DNA from: Dokdonia sp. 4H-3-7-5
GTDB taxonomy: Bacteria > Bacteroidota > Bacteroidia > Flavobacteriales > Flavobacteriaceae
DNA: 64,000 nucleotides
Reading direction: 5' to 3'
Assembly: GCF_000212355.1 (NCBI RefSeq)
Contig: NC_015496.1
Span: 2,058,501 to 2,122,500 of the forward strand
Each line of letters opens with the position of its first letter. Position 1 is the stretch's first letter. Below, in pieces: positions 17,945 through 26,642 of the stretch. The notes beneath the pieces are model-generated. The model was not told the origin of the DNA and ran no database searches. It saw nothing but the letters and a program-made list of their open reading frames with translations. A program made the position numbers and the translations under genes.

Positions 17945-18244
17945 AAATTGGGAATGCCTTAACAAAAACGCAATAATTATAAATCTTGTTTAACATATTG
18001 AAGTGTTAAGTAGTTCTTAATGAAGACTTATGTTTCTTAAAATTTAACAAGTCAATATTTAATTATAAGATTTGTTTAACAAGTCGATCTGAAACTTTCT
18101 TGAACTTTGATAGCTCAATTTCGACTTGTTGAAAGTCGTTTTGAGAATTTAGAATTTCAAATGTTTAATACCTTTATATACGATGTTAGAAGGAAGTATG
18201 TAGAAAATTATATGTTGTTCTTAGAACTAATTAATTAATGTTTC

Positions 18245-18259
18245 GCTTTCGCGAAAGCG
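18245..18259. repeat. Palindromic repeat copy 2 (intergenic)
   Basis: Exact GCTTTCGCGAAAGCG, with C at 18244 completing a perfect 16-bp palindrome. It lies 15 bp downstream of the operon 3 terminator in the minus-strand sense. Confidence 0.9.
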
Positions 18260-18274
18260 ATTTCCAAAAAATAA

Positions 18275-18308
18275 AAAAAGGCTATCTAAATATTTAGATA
18301 GCCTTTTT
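18275..18308 (-). terminator. Terminator of SusCD operon 3
   Basis: 24-bp perfect palindrome GGCTATCTAAAT/ATTTAGATAGCC (18280-18303) flanked by A and T runs. It lies 28 bp after the last gene on the minus strand and could work in both directions. Confidence 0.85.
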
Positions 18309-18335
18309 AAGATAATTAGATTTTATTAAATCAAA

Positions 18336-19190
18336 TTATTGTTTTTCAATGATAAAAGCAAATGATCCAAAACTTCCTGCATCAACAGTATGTCGAAGAC
18401 CTGAGAATTGAATTTGGTTAATACAAGTAAGTGCAATACCTGTTCCATCGACTCTACCTTGACCAAATCCGCAGCCAAAGTTATCACAGTGCCATGCGTC
18501 TTGACGTGCAATTCTTGAAACTCCTGAACTTGGATCTATCTCTATAATCACATTATAACTTTGTGCACCTCCATCGTTTGGATTTGGGTGATCAAATGGG
18601 TTAACCATAGTGTATTCATTTGCACCAGGTCCAGCGATAAGTTCAAATGTATTATCGCCAACAGTAGTTCCAAAACCATCCTCGATTATAGTATAAGTAC
18701 CAGGGATATTATCAGTTTCTACCGAAGGACACTGAATAGTAAGAGATATATTAAGACGATCCTCGCTCTCAGTAAGTATCTCTGACGCCTCTACAGATAC
18801 AAGATCTAAAGCGATAATGTCAGATGTACTTGGTAAATCAGAAGTACCGATAGTAGTAATTGTAATGTCTGTTGTAAATGAACCAGCAGCAATTACAGGA
18901 TTGAGTGTGCTTATCTCATAAAAAGATGAAGGAAGGGTAGTGTCGTCTTCATTAAGACTAAGCACTACAGCTCTATCTACATTTGATACTGTTGAAACTC
19001 CAACTGTGATAGTGTTCTCAAAATTTTGAGAAGGGTCAAAAACTATTTTAGGATTAGAAATAGCTCCGTTAAAGCCAGCTATTGCTCTACCGTTTTCTGT
19101 GTCCACTTGAGGAATTTCTGCGTCCTCACATGAAGTAAGAGTCATAAATCCTACTAGTAAACTAGCTGCGATATATTTTAATTTATTCAT
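18336..19190 (-). CDS. SusCD-linked lipoprotein with Cys-containing C-terminal domain (operon 3)
   Basis: 284 aa. Lipobox LTSC (Cys21). Residues about 45-150 form a beta-sandwich domain resembling the N-terminal modules of SusE-type or DUF1735-type surface proteins. Residues 154-284 start CPSVETDNIPGTYTI and match the C-terminal domain of the operon 1 lipoprotein (6876-7769), with WHCDNFGCGFGQG and LTCINQ cysteines. It starts 18 bp after susD. Probably a surface ligand-binding accessory (inference from operon position and lipidation); ligand unknown. Confidence 0.72.
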   Translation of the reverse strand: MNKLKYIAASLLVGFMTLTSCEDAEIPQVDTENGRAIAGFNGAISNPKIVFDPSQNFENTITVGVSTVSNVDRAVVLSLNEDDTTLPSSFYEISTLNPVIAAGSFTTDITITTIGTSDLPSTSDIIALDLVSVEASEILTESEDRLNISLTIQCPSVETDNIPGTYTIIEDGFGTTVGDNTFELIAGPGANEYTMVNPFDHPNPNDGGAQSYNVIIEIDPSSGVSRIARQDAWHCDNFGCGFGQGRVDGTGIALTCINQIQFSGLRHTVDAGSFGSFAFIIEKQ

Positions 19191-19208
19191 TATAAATATG
19201 TTTTAAGA

Positions 19209-20642
19209 TTAGTAACCCTCGTTTTGAGTGTAATTTGGATTTACATTGATCTCATCTTGAGGAATTGGTAACTGGAATCTAAAGTTTCCAGCTTCGATAG
19301 TTTGAGTTGTGTGAGGAGTACCAGATCCATCAGATAAATCTCCAAAAGTACCTCTTTCAATAGCTTCACCACGTCTCTTAAGATCGTAAAAACGGTGACC
19401 TTCAAAAGCAAGTTCAATTCTTCTATTTAATTGGATAGCATCTTCAAGATCTTGTCCAGTCTCTGTTCCAATTGTGAAAGGCGAGAATCGTTGAGCTCTT
19501 AGTTCATCCAATGTTTCAAGAGCATCACCTTCAAAACCTAATTCAAATTGAGCCTCAGCTTTGTTTAAAATAGCTTCTGCTACTCTCAATGCTTTAATAT
19601 CAACGCGACCGTTTACTTGACCAGTTTCTCCAATAAATTTATTTATACCGTTGTATGTATTTCCTTCATTTGAGGCAGTGAATGTAATAATATTTCTACG
19701 CACATCTGTTATGTCAAGGTCGTTAAAAAGACCAAAATCAACAACGTATTCAGATACTGTAGATCCAGATATAGTTTGGCTATAGATAACACCTACGTTA
19801 TTAAAACCACTTTCAGAACCTGTGTTCACAGCAAACTCTACAAGAAGACCTGCATCATTTTCATCTAAATAAACACCTGGAAGTTCAGCTCTAGTAGCCA
19901 AAGGTGCTGTGATGTCATCAACAATGTCAATAACATTTTGATAAGCCCCAGTGTATAAATAAACACGACTTAACATTCCGCGAACAGAGTTTTTAGTGAA
20001 TGCTCCAGTTTGGTTTTCGTCATCAATAAGAGCTAGTGCATCAGTAAGGTCTGTAATTATATTTTCATAGTTACTTCCTACTGTTTCTCTGGCTAATTGA
20101 CTTAAAGCATCTACAGGTTCTTTTATGTAAGTAATACCAAGTGATGCATTTGCATCTGCACTTTGAGTAGGTATTTTACCATAAGTACGCACAAGGTCTA
20201 GGTGAGCAAAAGCTCTACCAGCTAGGGCTTGTCCAAGAATATTATCTCTTTCAGCCTCTCCATCAATATTCTCAATTTGAGTAATCATCAAGTTTGCTCT
20301 ACGAATAGTAGTATATGCACCGTTGAAAACGTTTGTGATGTAACCACCATTATTTGCTCCGTAAGTGAAGTCAGAATAAACTTGATTTGATCCTCTTCCA
20401 GTTCTAGCTATAATTGCGTTATCCGAAAGAATGTCTGGAAGTCCTTGAACTCCAGATCCATTTGAATAGTACCCAAAGAATGAACTATACATTCCATTAA
20501 GAGCAATCTCAAAATTATTTACACTATTGTAAAAAGTATCTGCATCTCCTTGAGTAAAGGGTGCGATATCTAATTCATCATCACAAGACGTAAGTCCTAG
20601 AGTCATGATGAAAATTGTAAGTATCGTTTTTATTGTTTTCAT
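19209..20642 (-). CDS. SusD/RagB-family outer-membrane lipoprotein (operon 3)
   Basis: 477 aa. Lipobox LTSC (Cys about 20). Typical SusD N-terminus LDIAPFTQGDADTFYNSVNNFEIALNG (read in parts), a TPR-like middle with GRAFAHLDLVRTYGKIPTQ and NSVRGMLSRVYLYTGAYQNVI, and the strongly conserved C-terminus RRIELAFEGHRFYDLKRRGEA and QLPIPQDEINVNPNYTQNEGY. This is the classic SusD_RagB branch, unlike the two SusD-like_2 proteins of operons 1 and 2. It starts 13 bp after susC. It captures the ligand for the SusC channel; substrate not deducible. Confidence 0.95.
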   Translation of the reverse strand: MKTIKTILTIFIMTLGLTSCDDELDIAPFTQGDADTFYNSVNNFEIALNGMYSSFFGYYSNGSGVQGLPDILSDNAIIARTGRGSNQVYSDFTYGANNGGYITNVFNGAYTTIRRANLMITQIENIDGEAERDNILGQALAGRAFAHLDLVRTYGKIPTQSADANASLGITYIKEPVDALSQLARETVGSNYENIITDLTDALALIDDENQTGAFTKNSVRGMLSRVYLYTGAYQNVIDIVDDITAPLATRAELPGVYLDENDAGLLVEFAVNTGSESGFNNVGVIYSQTISGSTVSEYVVDFGLFNDLDITDVRRNIITFTASNEGNTYNGINKFIGETGQVNGRVDIKALRVAEAILNKAEAQFELGFEGDALETLDELRAQRFSPFTIGTETGQDLEDAIQLNRRIELAFEGHRFYDLKRRGEAIERGTFGDLSDGSGTPHTTQTIEAGNFRFQLPIPQDEINVNPNYTQNEGY

Positions 20643-20655
20643 ATTTTATTTTATT

Positions 20656-23600
20656 TTAAAATCCGATGTCAACACCAAATGTAAGTGACTTAGTTTGTGG
20701 GTAGCTAAAAAGAGAAAACTGTCCAGCAACGAATCCAGCGTTACCAGGTGCGCTATTTTCAGCAGAACCAATACCGATTTCTGGATCTCCTTCATAGTCA
20801 GTGAACGTTAGTAAGTTTTGTCCAGTTCCATAAATTCTTACAGAAGAAAGTCCTGTTTTGTCAAGAAGTTGGCTAGGGATATCATAAGAAAGAGTTAACG
20901 TTCTTAGTCTCACATAATCACCTTTTTCTAAAAATCTTGTAGAAGTCTGATCAGCTGTTGCTTGATATAGAGGGTTTGGAAGAACATTTTGATCTCCTGG
21001 TTGTTGCCAGTAATTAAATGCCTCTACTCTTTGGTTAGCGTCAATATTAGCGATGCTTACACCTGCAGATCTTTGGAAGTTTTGTATGTAGTTTCCAGCT
21101 TTGAATACGAAATCACCACGTAAACCAAAACCTTTGTAACGAATATTTCCATAAAATCCACCTTCAATGTTTGCAAGTGGTGACTTACCTTCTAATGTCT
21201 TAGCAAAATCTGCACTGTATTGATTTGTTACATCTCCATCAGCAGTAAGATAAAGCGGCTCACCATTTGCAGGATTAACTCCAGCATACTCAACTAAAAA
21301 GAAAGTGTTGATTTCCTCGCCTACACGTAATATTGTATTCCCATTGTTGATGTCTTCTCCATCTACAAGTTCTTTAACTTCGTTATCAAGGAAAGCAACA
21401 TTACCTCCTAAAGAAACTCTCCAGTCTTCAGTTTTAATGGCATCAAAATTTAAAGCAAGTTCAAGTCCTGAGTTTTCAATTTTACCAATATTAGATAAAA
21501 TTCCATTGTTTCCGTCTCCTACAAGTCCTGAGATAGGTCTGTTTAATAATAAGTCTTCAGATGTTTTAACATAGTAATCTACAACACCACTTATACGGTT
21601 GTTAAATAAACCGAATTCAACTCCAATATCTGCAAGGAATTGTTGTTCCCATTTAATATTTGGATTTGCAATGCCTCCTGGTACTGCAGAACTGTTTCCG
21701 TTGTACGTTCCAAAGCCAATAAGGTTAACAAACTGATTATTGCCTATATTTTGGTTACCTGAACTACCATAAGAAGCTCTAAGTTTTAGGTCGTTAAAAA
21801 TACTGCCTTCCATAAAATCTTCCCTAGCAATGTTCCATGCTGCACTTCCACTGTAGAAAATGGCATTTTGATTTTCAGGGCCAAAACGAGATGATCCATC
21901 ATTTCTTACCGAAGCAGAAACAAGATATTTACCATCATAATCATAATCAACGAAAAGTCCTTGTGAGAATAAACTATTACGTACTTCTGTAGATCCACCA
22001 GTAGTAAAATCTGCTGCTACATCTAAGAAAGGAATGTCTGGAGTTGGAAATCCTCTACCAGAAACATTTGTGCGAGTGAAAATTCTTTCATTGTATTCTA
22101 AAAGAAAATCGGCACTAATATTATGCTTTTCTCCAAATGTATCTTTGTATCCAAAAACATTACTTACGTTATATTGAAAATCTACATTCATAGATTCTCT
22201 TTGAGTACCAGGGAAATTTACATCACCAACGATTGGATCTAGTGTTCCTCCAGCAATTGATCTAGCAACAGTACGGCCTCTGTTAGTAGTTGTACCTACT
22301 GCAAATCTATTAGAGAATTTGTCAGAAAACTTTATATCGGCAAAGATATTACCTACAAGTAAAAAGTTTGTGTTAGTTTCCGGCTCTGTTTGTAGTGCTT
22401 GAGCAATAGGGAAACCAGAGGTTGTAGGGTTAAAGACTGGTTCACCATCTGCATTTGTTACAACCTCGTTGTTTCCATCTCTTAAGAAGAGAGTTTCATA
22501 AGGGTTGTAGTCATACATTGATCTAAAAGGGTTTTGAACATTGTTACGATCCCTTGGTAAATCTGTTGTGCTTCTAGATGCAGATATGTTTGTACCTACA
22601 GATAGCCATTCTCTAGCTTGATATGTTGTATTAAGACGAGCAGAAATTCTTTCAAAACCATCAATACGATCAATGATACCTGTGTTTTTGTCGTAACCTA
22701 GCGATAAGAAATAGTTGATTTTTTCATCAGCCCCAGATATAGCTAGGGAATTAGATTGAATATAACCTTTTCTTAATAATGCATCTTCCCAATTCGTGTC
22801 ATTTTCGATAAATGTAGCTAACTGTTCTGGTGTTGCTGTAGCTCCTGGAAGTCCTAAAGCCTGAGGTACACCAAGTTCTGCATATTGTCTTTCAAGCTCT
22901 AGTTTTTGACTAGCATTCATTAGATCAAATGGATCGGCAATTCTCTCACTAGTTCCAATAGAAGATCTAAAAACAAACTTAGCGTCTTTGCTTCTACCTC
23001 TTTTTGTTGTGATTAAGATAACCCCGTTAGCACCTCTTGAACCATATTTAGATACCGTCGCAGCATCCTTAAGTATAGTTAGCGTTTCTATATCGTTAGG
23101 GTTAATGTTATTCACGAAATCAGCCTCAATTGGCGCTCCGTCAATTACATATAAAGGAGTTGTTGCGGCGTTTATAGAACCGACACCACGAATCTGAACA
23201 AATGCAGTTTGACCTGGTCGTCCATTTGCAGCGGTTACCTGTACTCCGGCAGCTTTACCTTGAAGAATGTTATCTACACTCGTAGATGGTACAAAATCTT
23301 CAATTGATCCAGCACTTACTGTTGTTGTAGCTGCTGTAGATAAATCTCTTGAACGACTTCCGTAACCAGTAATAACAACCTCCGCTAGAGAGTTATCGGC
23401 TTCAAGTGTAGCGTTGATCGAGTTTTGATTACCAACTTGAATGTCTAAAGTTTTAAATCCAACGTAACTAAAAGAAAGAACATCACTAGATGCTGCTTCA
23501 ATAGAAAAGTTTCCGTCAAAATCCGTTTGAGTACCTGTAGAGGTACCTTTGATTACCACTGTCGCACCTGGAAGTGGTCCATTAGCCTCAGTTACCGTAC

Positions 23601-23685
23601 CCGTAATGATACGACCCTGTGCAAACAGGGCGGAGGCACTTAAAATAGTACAAAGAACAAGTACTTTTTGTAAAAGTGTTTTCAT
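20656..23685 (-). CDS. SusC/RagA-family TonB-linked outer-membrane transporter (operon 3)
   Basis: 1009 aa. Signal peptide ending ALFAQ, carboxypeptidase-regulatory-like domain (about 24-95; GTVTEANGPLPGATVVIKG), LAEVVITGYGSRSRDL with the VITGYG box usual for SusC, plug (LQGKAAGVQVTAANG, PLYVIDGAPIEA, ILKDAATVSKYGSRG, GVILITTKRG) and a barrel ending SLTFGVDIGF. Its leader and signal peptide differ from those of operons 1 and 2. It heads operon 3 (susC, susD, lipoprotein). Energy comes from TonB-ExbBD, which is not encoded in this window. Confidence 0.95.
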   Translation of the reverse strand: MKTLLQKVLVLCTILSASALFAQGRIITGTVTEANGPLPGATVVIKGTSTGTQTDFDGNFSIEAASSDVLSFSYVGFKTLDIQVGNQNSINATLEADNSLAEVVITGYGSRSRDLSTAATTTVSAGSIEDFVPSTSVDNILQGKAAGVQVTAANGRPGQTAFVQIRGVGSINAATTPLYVIDGAPIEADFVNNINPNDIETLTILKDAATVSKYGSRGANGVILITTKRGRSKDAKFVFRSSIGTSERIADPFDLMNASQKLELERQYAELGVPQALGLPGATATPEQLATFIENDTNWEDALLRKGYIQSNSLAISGADEKINYFLSLGYDKNTGIIDRIDGFERISARLNTTYQAREWLSVGTNISASRSTTDLPRDRNNVQNPFRSMYDYNPYETLFLRDGNNEVVTNADGEPVFNPTTSGFPIAQALQTEPETNTNFLLVGNIFADIKFSDKFSNRFAVGTTTNRGRTVARSIAGGTLDPIVGDVNFPGTQRESMNVDFQYNVSNVFGYKDTFGEKHNISADFLLEYNERIFTRTNVSGRGFPTPDIPFLDVAADFTTGGSTEVRNSLFSQGLFVDYDYDGKYLVSASVRNDGSSRFGPENQNAIFYSGSAAWNIAREDFMEGSIFNDLKLRASYGSSGNQNIGNNQFVNLIGFGTYNGNSSAVPGGIANPNIKWEQQFLADIGVEFGLFNNRISGVVDYYVKTSEDLLLNRPISGLVGDGNNGILSNIGKIENSGLELALNFDAIKTEDWRVSLGGNVAFLDNEVKELVDGEDINNGNTILRVGEEINTFFLVEYAGVNPANGEPLYLTADGDVTNQYSADFAKTLEGKSPLANIEGGFYGNIRYKGFGLRGDFVFKAGNYIQNFQRSAGVSIANIDANQRVEAFNYWQQPGDQNVLPNPLYQATADQTSTRFLEKGDYVRLRTLTLSYDIPSQLLDKTGLSSVRIYGTGQNLLTFTDYEGDPEIGIGSAENSAPGNAGFVAGQFSLFSYPQTKSLTFGVDIGF

Positions 23686-23772
23686 AAAAAAATTTGTTTA
23701 TTTCTAGCAAAAATCTGTAATAAGATTATTTAGATCACAACCTTTTTTGTTAAAAGAATTAAGATAAATTAA

Positions 23773-23791
23773 CTTTAACTTATCGTTAACG
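23773..23791 (-). promoter_or_regulatory. Shared susC upstream motif, copy 3 (divergent version)
   Basis: Minus strand CGTTAAC-N6-TTAAAG, 88 bp before the susC ATG. The core CGTTAA-N6-TTAA matches the copies at 12787 and 17926. A second TTAATT follows at once (23768-23773). Confidence 0.4.
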
Positions 23792-23884
23792 TAGGTTTAT
23801 GAAATCAGCACTTAAATTTTAACCTAATAAGCTTTGATTAGTCTGTTCTATTGCATAAATGTCAACTATTGTTTTATCGTTTTT

Positions 23885-25579
23885 CTAAAAATTTATCTCC
23901 AATATAATATGAAGTTTTGTGTCTGAAAACTTAAGTCGTTGATTATCAAATAGGCCGTTTGCAATATTCAATTTGAGCAAACCTGCTTTCGTCTGAATGC
24001 CAGTACCTAAGCCAAATCCGTACAGTCTTTGTTTTGATTCGGCTAATTTATTTTCTAGATAACCTATGTCAATTATGGTGTTGACATAGATATTTTTGTT
24101 GAGCTTATATCGGTACTCGGTATTTAGAGTGTTATAAAAATTTGCCAGTAGACTATTTTCCTCAAATCCTCTTAGTGTTAAAATTCCTCCAAAACGATAA
24201 AGCTCGTTAGTTAAGAAATTGTTAGAGATTAAATATCGTGTGGTGTTTTTGGCAAATATGGAGTGAGAGTTGCTTAGAGTGAAAGTATTTTCTATAATAG
24301 CTGTTAAAGAAGTTTGCGTGTTTGAGTTTCTAGTAGTTTTTCTATTTCCGTACGAAGCTTTGGCGTATAGTTGTCTTTTTATAGGAAAAAATAAATCTGA
24401 CGATAGTTCTTGATGTGCGAACGATGAAGAAATTTTGTTTGACGCATAATCTTTTGGGCTTGCTAATGAAGTTATAGTGTCGTCATCTAAGTTTTCGGAT
24501 TGTTCAGATTCGTATCCTATAGTTAGTGTATTTTTCTGGTTGAGTTGGTAAACTAAATCTAAGTTTTGTTGAGTTGTAGAAAACGTACTGTCTTTTCTAA
24601 AAAGATTGAGAGATGCCCCTATTCCTATGGGTGTTTTAAATAGATAGGGAAGGTTGGCGTTTATGTAGAGTTGTGATTGATCCCGGCCATCTGCTTTATA
24701 ATTTAGAGTGAAAGTTTCTCCATAATTGAAGTTGTTGATTAATAGTAGGTCCAGATACCCATTAAAACGGAGTGATTTGGCTTCATCGTTTGCAAACCCT
24801 ATAAACCCATCAAATTTATTTGCATTTTCCCGTTTTAAATAAAGGTAGACGGTTGTGCTGTCGATATTGAACAGAGCTTCTGGTGGTTTTGTTTGGTTAA
24901 CAAATGGAAGTAAAGATATAGCGTTGCTTTGTTTGTTGATTTTTTCACTATTGAATATAGCCCCTTCTTTTAGTTTTATATTATGTCTTAAAAAGCTTTT
25001 AGAAATATTACGGTAACCGTTAATTCTGATTTTGTCAATGCGTCTAGTTTCTTTAAAGCTATAGTTAAGTACTCCTTTAAGATTATGGTCCTTTGTTTTT
25101 GAGATGTTTGATATTTGGAAAGTTGCAAAAGGGTTTCCGCTGCTTGAGGCTATGGAGCTCAACTCTTTTAAATACGCTTTCGCGAAAGCGGTCTCTATAT
25201 ATATGCTGTCATTTTTAATTTCATAACCAGTTTGCTTTATATGGCTATATAACTTGCCCTCATCTTTTACCTTCAATGTAATGAAAGGGTAGGGTTTTTC
25301 TAAAATGAATGTCGCATTATATAAGTTATCATTCTGGGTGGTTAACGTGTATCTACTGTTTATGTGTCCCAAATTACGAAGTTGGTCGTTTAGGTTTTCG
25401 AGTTCATCAAGTGCGGACTGTCTGTCTTTAAATGTAGTCTTATAGTTTGTATTGTTTAGAATGACAGATTCTGATGGAATGCTAGTTTTGATTTCTAAAT
25501 GAATATTCACGTCACTTTTCTGTGCAGACATATGTTGTCTGACAAAGAAAATAATTAAAAGTATAGAGAGTAGTTTCAA
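23885..25579 (-). CDS. Omp85-superfamily outer-membrane barrel with POTRA-like region
   Basis: 564 aa. Signal peptide (MKLLSILLIIFF, cleavage near HMSAQ). Residues about 50-230 hold POTRA-like repeats (NLNDQLRNLGHINSRYTL; INGYRNISKSFLRHNIKLKEGAIFNSEKI, read in parts). The C-terminal part is a barrel with the loop motif RFGGILTLRGFEE, corresponding to the (V/I)RGF motif of BamA, TamA and TpsB proteins, and ends in Phe. Shorter than BamA, so more like a TamA- or secretion-type member. It is divergent from rpsL and alone. The codons for AFAKA (near residue 131) are an exact palindromic repeat. Partner substrate unknown. Confidence 0.82.
   Translation of the reverse strand: MKLLSILLIIFFVRQHMSAQKSDVNIHLEIKTSIPSESVILNNTNYKTTFKDRQSALDELENLNDQLRNLGHINSRYTLTTQNDNLYNATFILEKPYPFITLKVKDEGKLYSHIKQTGYEIKNDSIYIETAFAKAYLKELSSIASSSGNPFATFQISNISKTKDHNLKGVLNYSFKETRRIDKIRINGYRNISKSFLRHNIKLKEGAIFNSEKINKQSNAISLLPFVNQTKPPEALFNIDSTTVYLYLKRENANKFDGFIGFANDEAKSLRFNGYLDLLLINNFNYGETFTLNYKADGRDQSQLYINANLPYLFKTPIGIGASLNLFRKDSTFSTTQQNLDLVYQLNQKNTLTIGYESEQSENLDDDTITSLASPKDYASNKISSSFAHQELSSDLFFPIKRQLYAKASYGNRKTTRNSNTQTSLTAIIENTFTLSNSHSIFAKNTTRYLISNNFLTNELYRFGGILTLRGFEENSLLANFYNTLNTEYRYKLNKNIYVNTIIDIGYLENKLAESKQRLYGFGLGTGIQTKAGLLKLNIANGLFDNQRLKFSDTKLHIILEINF
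25176..25190. repeat. Palindromic repeat copy 3 (inside the Omp85-type gene)
   Basis: Exact GCTTTCGCGAAAGCG, read on the minus strand as gct-ttc-gcg-aaa-gcg (Ala-Phe-Ala-Lys-Ala), a different frame from copy 1. Confidence 0.9.
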
Positions 25580-25677
25580 GTAGTTTCTTTAGTGTTGTTT
25601 TTAAACGAATTTAGAATTACGAAAGTATGTTAGTTTTTTGGTATTCAGAACTTTTTCTAAATTTTAATGAAAGGGGG

Positions 25678-25708
25678 TTTGATGGTTAGTAAATTATTCT
25701 TACTTTTG
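25678..25708 (+). promoter_or_regulatory. Bacteroidota promoter of the ribosomal superoperon
   Basis: TTTG (25678-25681), exactly 19 bases, TACTTTTG (25701-25708): a full match to the TTTG-N19-TAnnTTTG consensus of the Bacteroidota housekeeping sigma factor. It lies 54 bp upstream of rpsL. A small ACCC...GGGT dyad (25712-25726) follows in the leader. Confidence 0.85.
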
Positions 25709-25762
25709 CAAACCCTAAATTTGGGTAGATTAAGAAAATTAACAATTAGGTAGAAAGAAATT

Positions 25763-26137
25763 ATGCCAACAATTTCACAATTAGTACGTAAAGGAAGAAC
25801 CAAGATTACCAAGAAGAGTAAATCTGCTGCCCTTGAATCGTGCCCACAACGACGTGGCGTATGTACTCGTGTTTACACGACTACACCTAAAAAACCAAAC
25901 TCGGCTATGCGTAAAGTTGCGCGTGTTCGTTTAACAAATGGTAAAGAGGTGAATGCATACATCGGTGGTGAAGGACACAATTTACAAGAGCACTCGATAG
26001 TATTGGTAAGAGGTGGAAGGGTAAAAGATTTGCCAGGAGTTAGATATCACATTGTACGTGGAGCCTTAGACACCGCTGGTGTTGCAGGAAGAACGCAATC
26101 AAGATCTAAGTACGGTGCAAAACGCCCTAAGAAGTAA
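25763..26137 (+). CDS. rpsL: 30S ribosomal protein uS12
   Basis: 124 aa, standard length. uS12 sits at the decoding centre and controls accuracy. Visible: N-terminus [12 protein letters not shown], the [15 protein letters not shown] loop with the conserved Lys of the streptomycin region, and [12 protein letters not shown]. The two positions usually mutated in streptomycin-resistant strains carry the wild-type Lys. First gene of the str-S10-spc-alpha superoperon, directly behind the consensus promoter at 25678. Confidence 0.98.
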   Translation: MPTISQLVRKGRTKITKKSKSAALESCPQRRGVCTRVYTTTPKKPNSAMRKVARVRLTNGKEVNAYIGGEGHNLQEHSIVLVRGGRVKDLPGVRYHIVRGALDTAGVAGRTQSRSKYGAKRPKK

Positions 26138-26162
26138 ATCAACAACACTTTAAGAAGAAGTA

Positions 26163-26639
26163 ATGAGAAAAAAACAGGCCAAGAAGAGACCAATTCTTCC
26201 AGATCCGAAATTTAACGATCAGTTAGTGACTCGTTTCGTTAACATGATGATGTGGAGCGGTAAGAAGTCTACTGCATTCAAAGTTTTTTATGATGCAATT
26301 GATATCGTAGAAGAAAAAAACACAAACGAAGAGAAAACTGCTCTTGAATTGTGGAAAGATGCTTTATCTAATGTGATGCCACACGTAGAAGTACGTAGTC
26401 GTCGTGTAGGAGGGGCAACATATCAGATCCCAAACCAAATCCGCCCAGATCGTAAGATCTCGACGGCTATGAAGTGGTTAATTAGTTTTTCTCGTAAGAG
26501 AAATGAGAAATCAATGGCTGCAAAACTTGCAGCAGAAATTCTTGCTGCTGCAAAGGAGGAAGGTGCTGCTGTAAAGAAGCGTGTTGATACACACAAGATG
26601 GCAGAAGCAAACAAAGCATTCTCACACTTTAGATTCTAA
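26163..26639 (+). CDS. rpsG: 30S ribosomal protein uS7
   Basis: 158 aa. Assembly initiator of the 30S head domain, contacting 16S rRNA and the E site. N-terminal [17 protein letters not shown], then [15 protein letters not shown], the [14 protein letters not shown] hairpin and C-terminal [20 protein letters not shown] are typical. It follows rpsL by 25 bp and ends 3 bp before fusA. An A-rich sequence, not a GGAGG site, precedes the start. Confidence 0.98.
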   Translation: MRKKQAKKRPILPDPKFNDQLVTRFVNMMMWSGKKSTAFKVFYDAIDIVEEKNTNEEKTALELWKDALSNVMPHVEVRSRRVGGATYQIPNQIRPDRKISTAMKWLISFSRKRNEKSMAAKLAAEILAAAKEEGAAVKKRVDTHKMAEANKAFSHFRF

Positions 26640-26642
26640 GAA

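Larger units (their letters stand above)
17875..18335. other. Intergenic region between operon 2 and operon 3
   Basis: 461 bp. It contains the operon 2 susC leader and motif (17926-17944), an AT-rich stretch with no coding frame, one exact palindromic repeat (18245-18259) and the operon 3 terminator (18275-18308). Confidence 0.7.
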
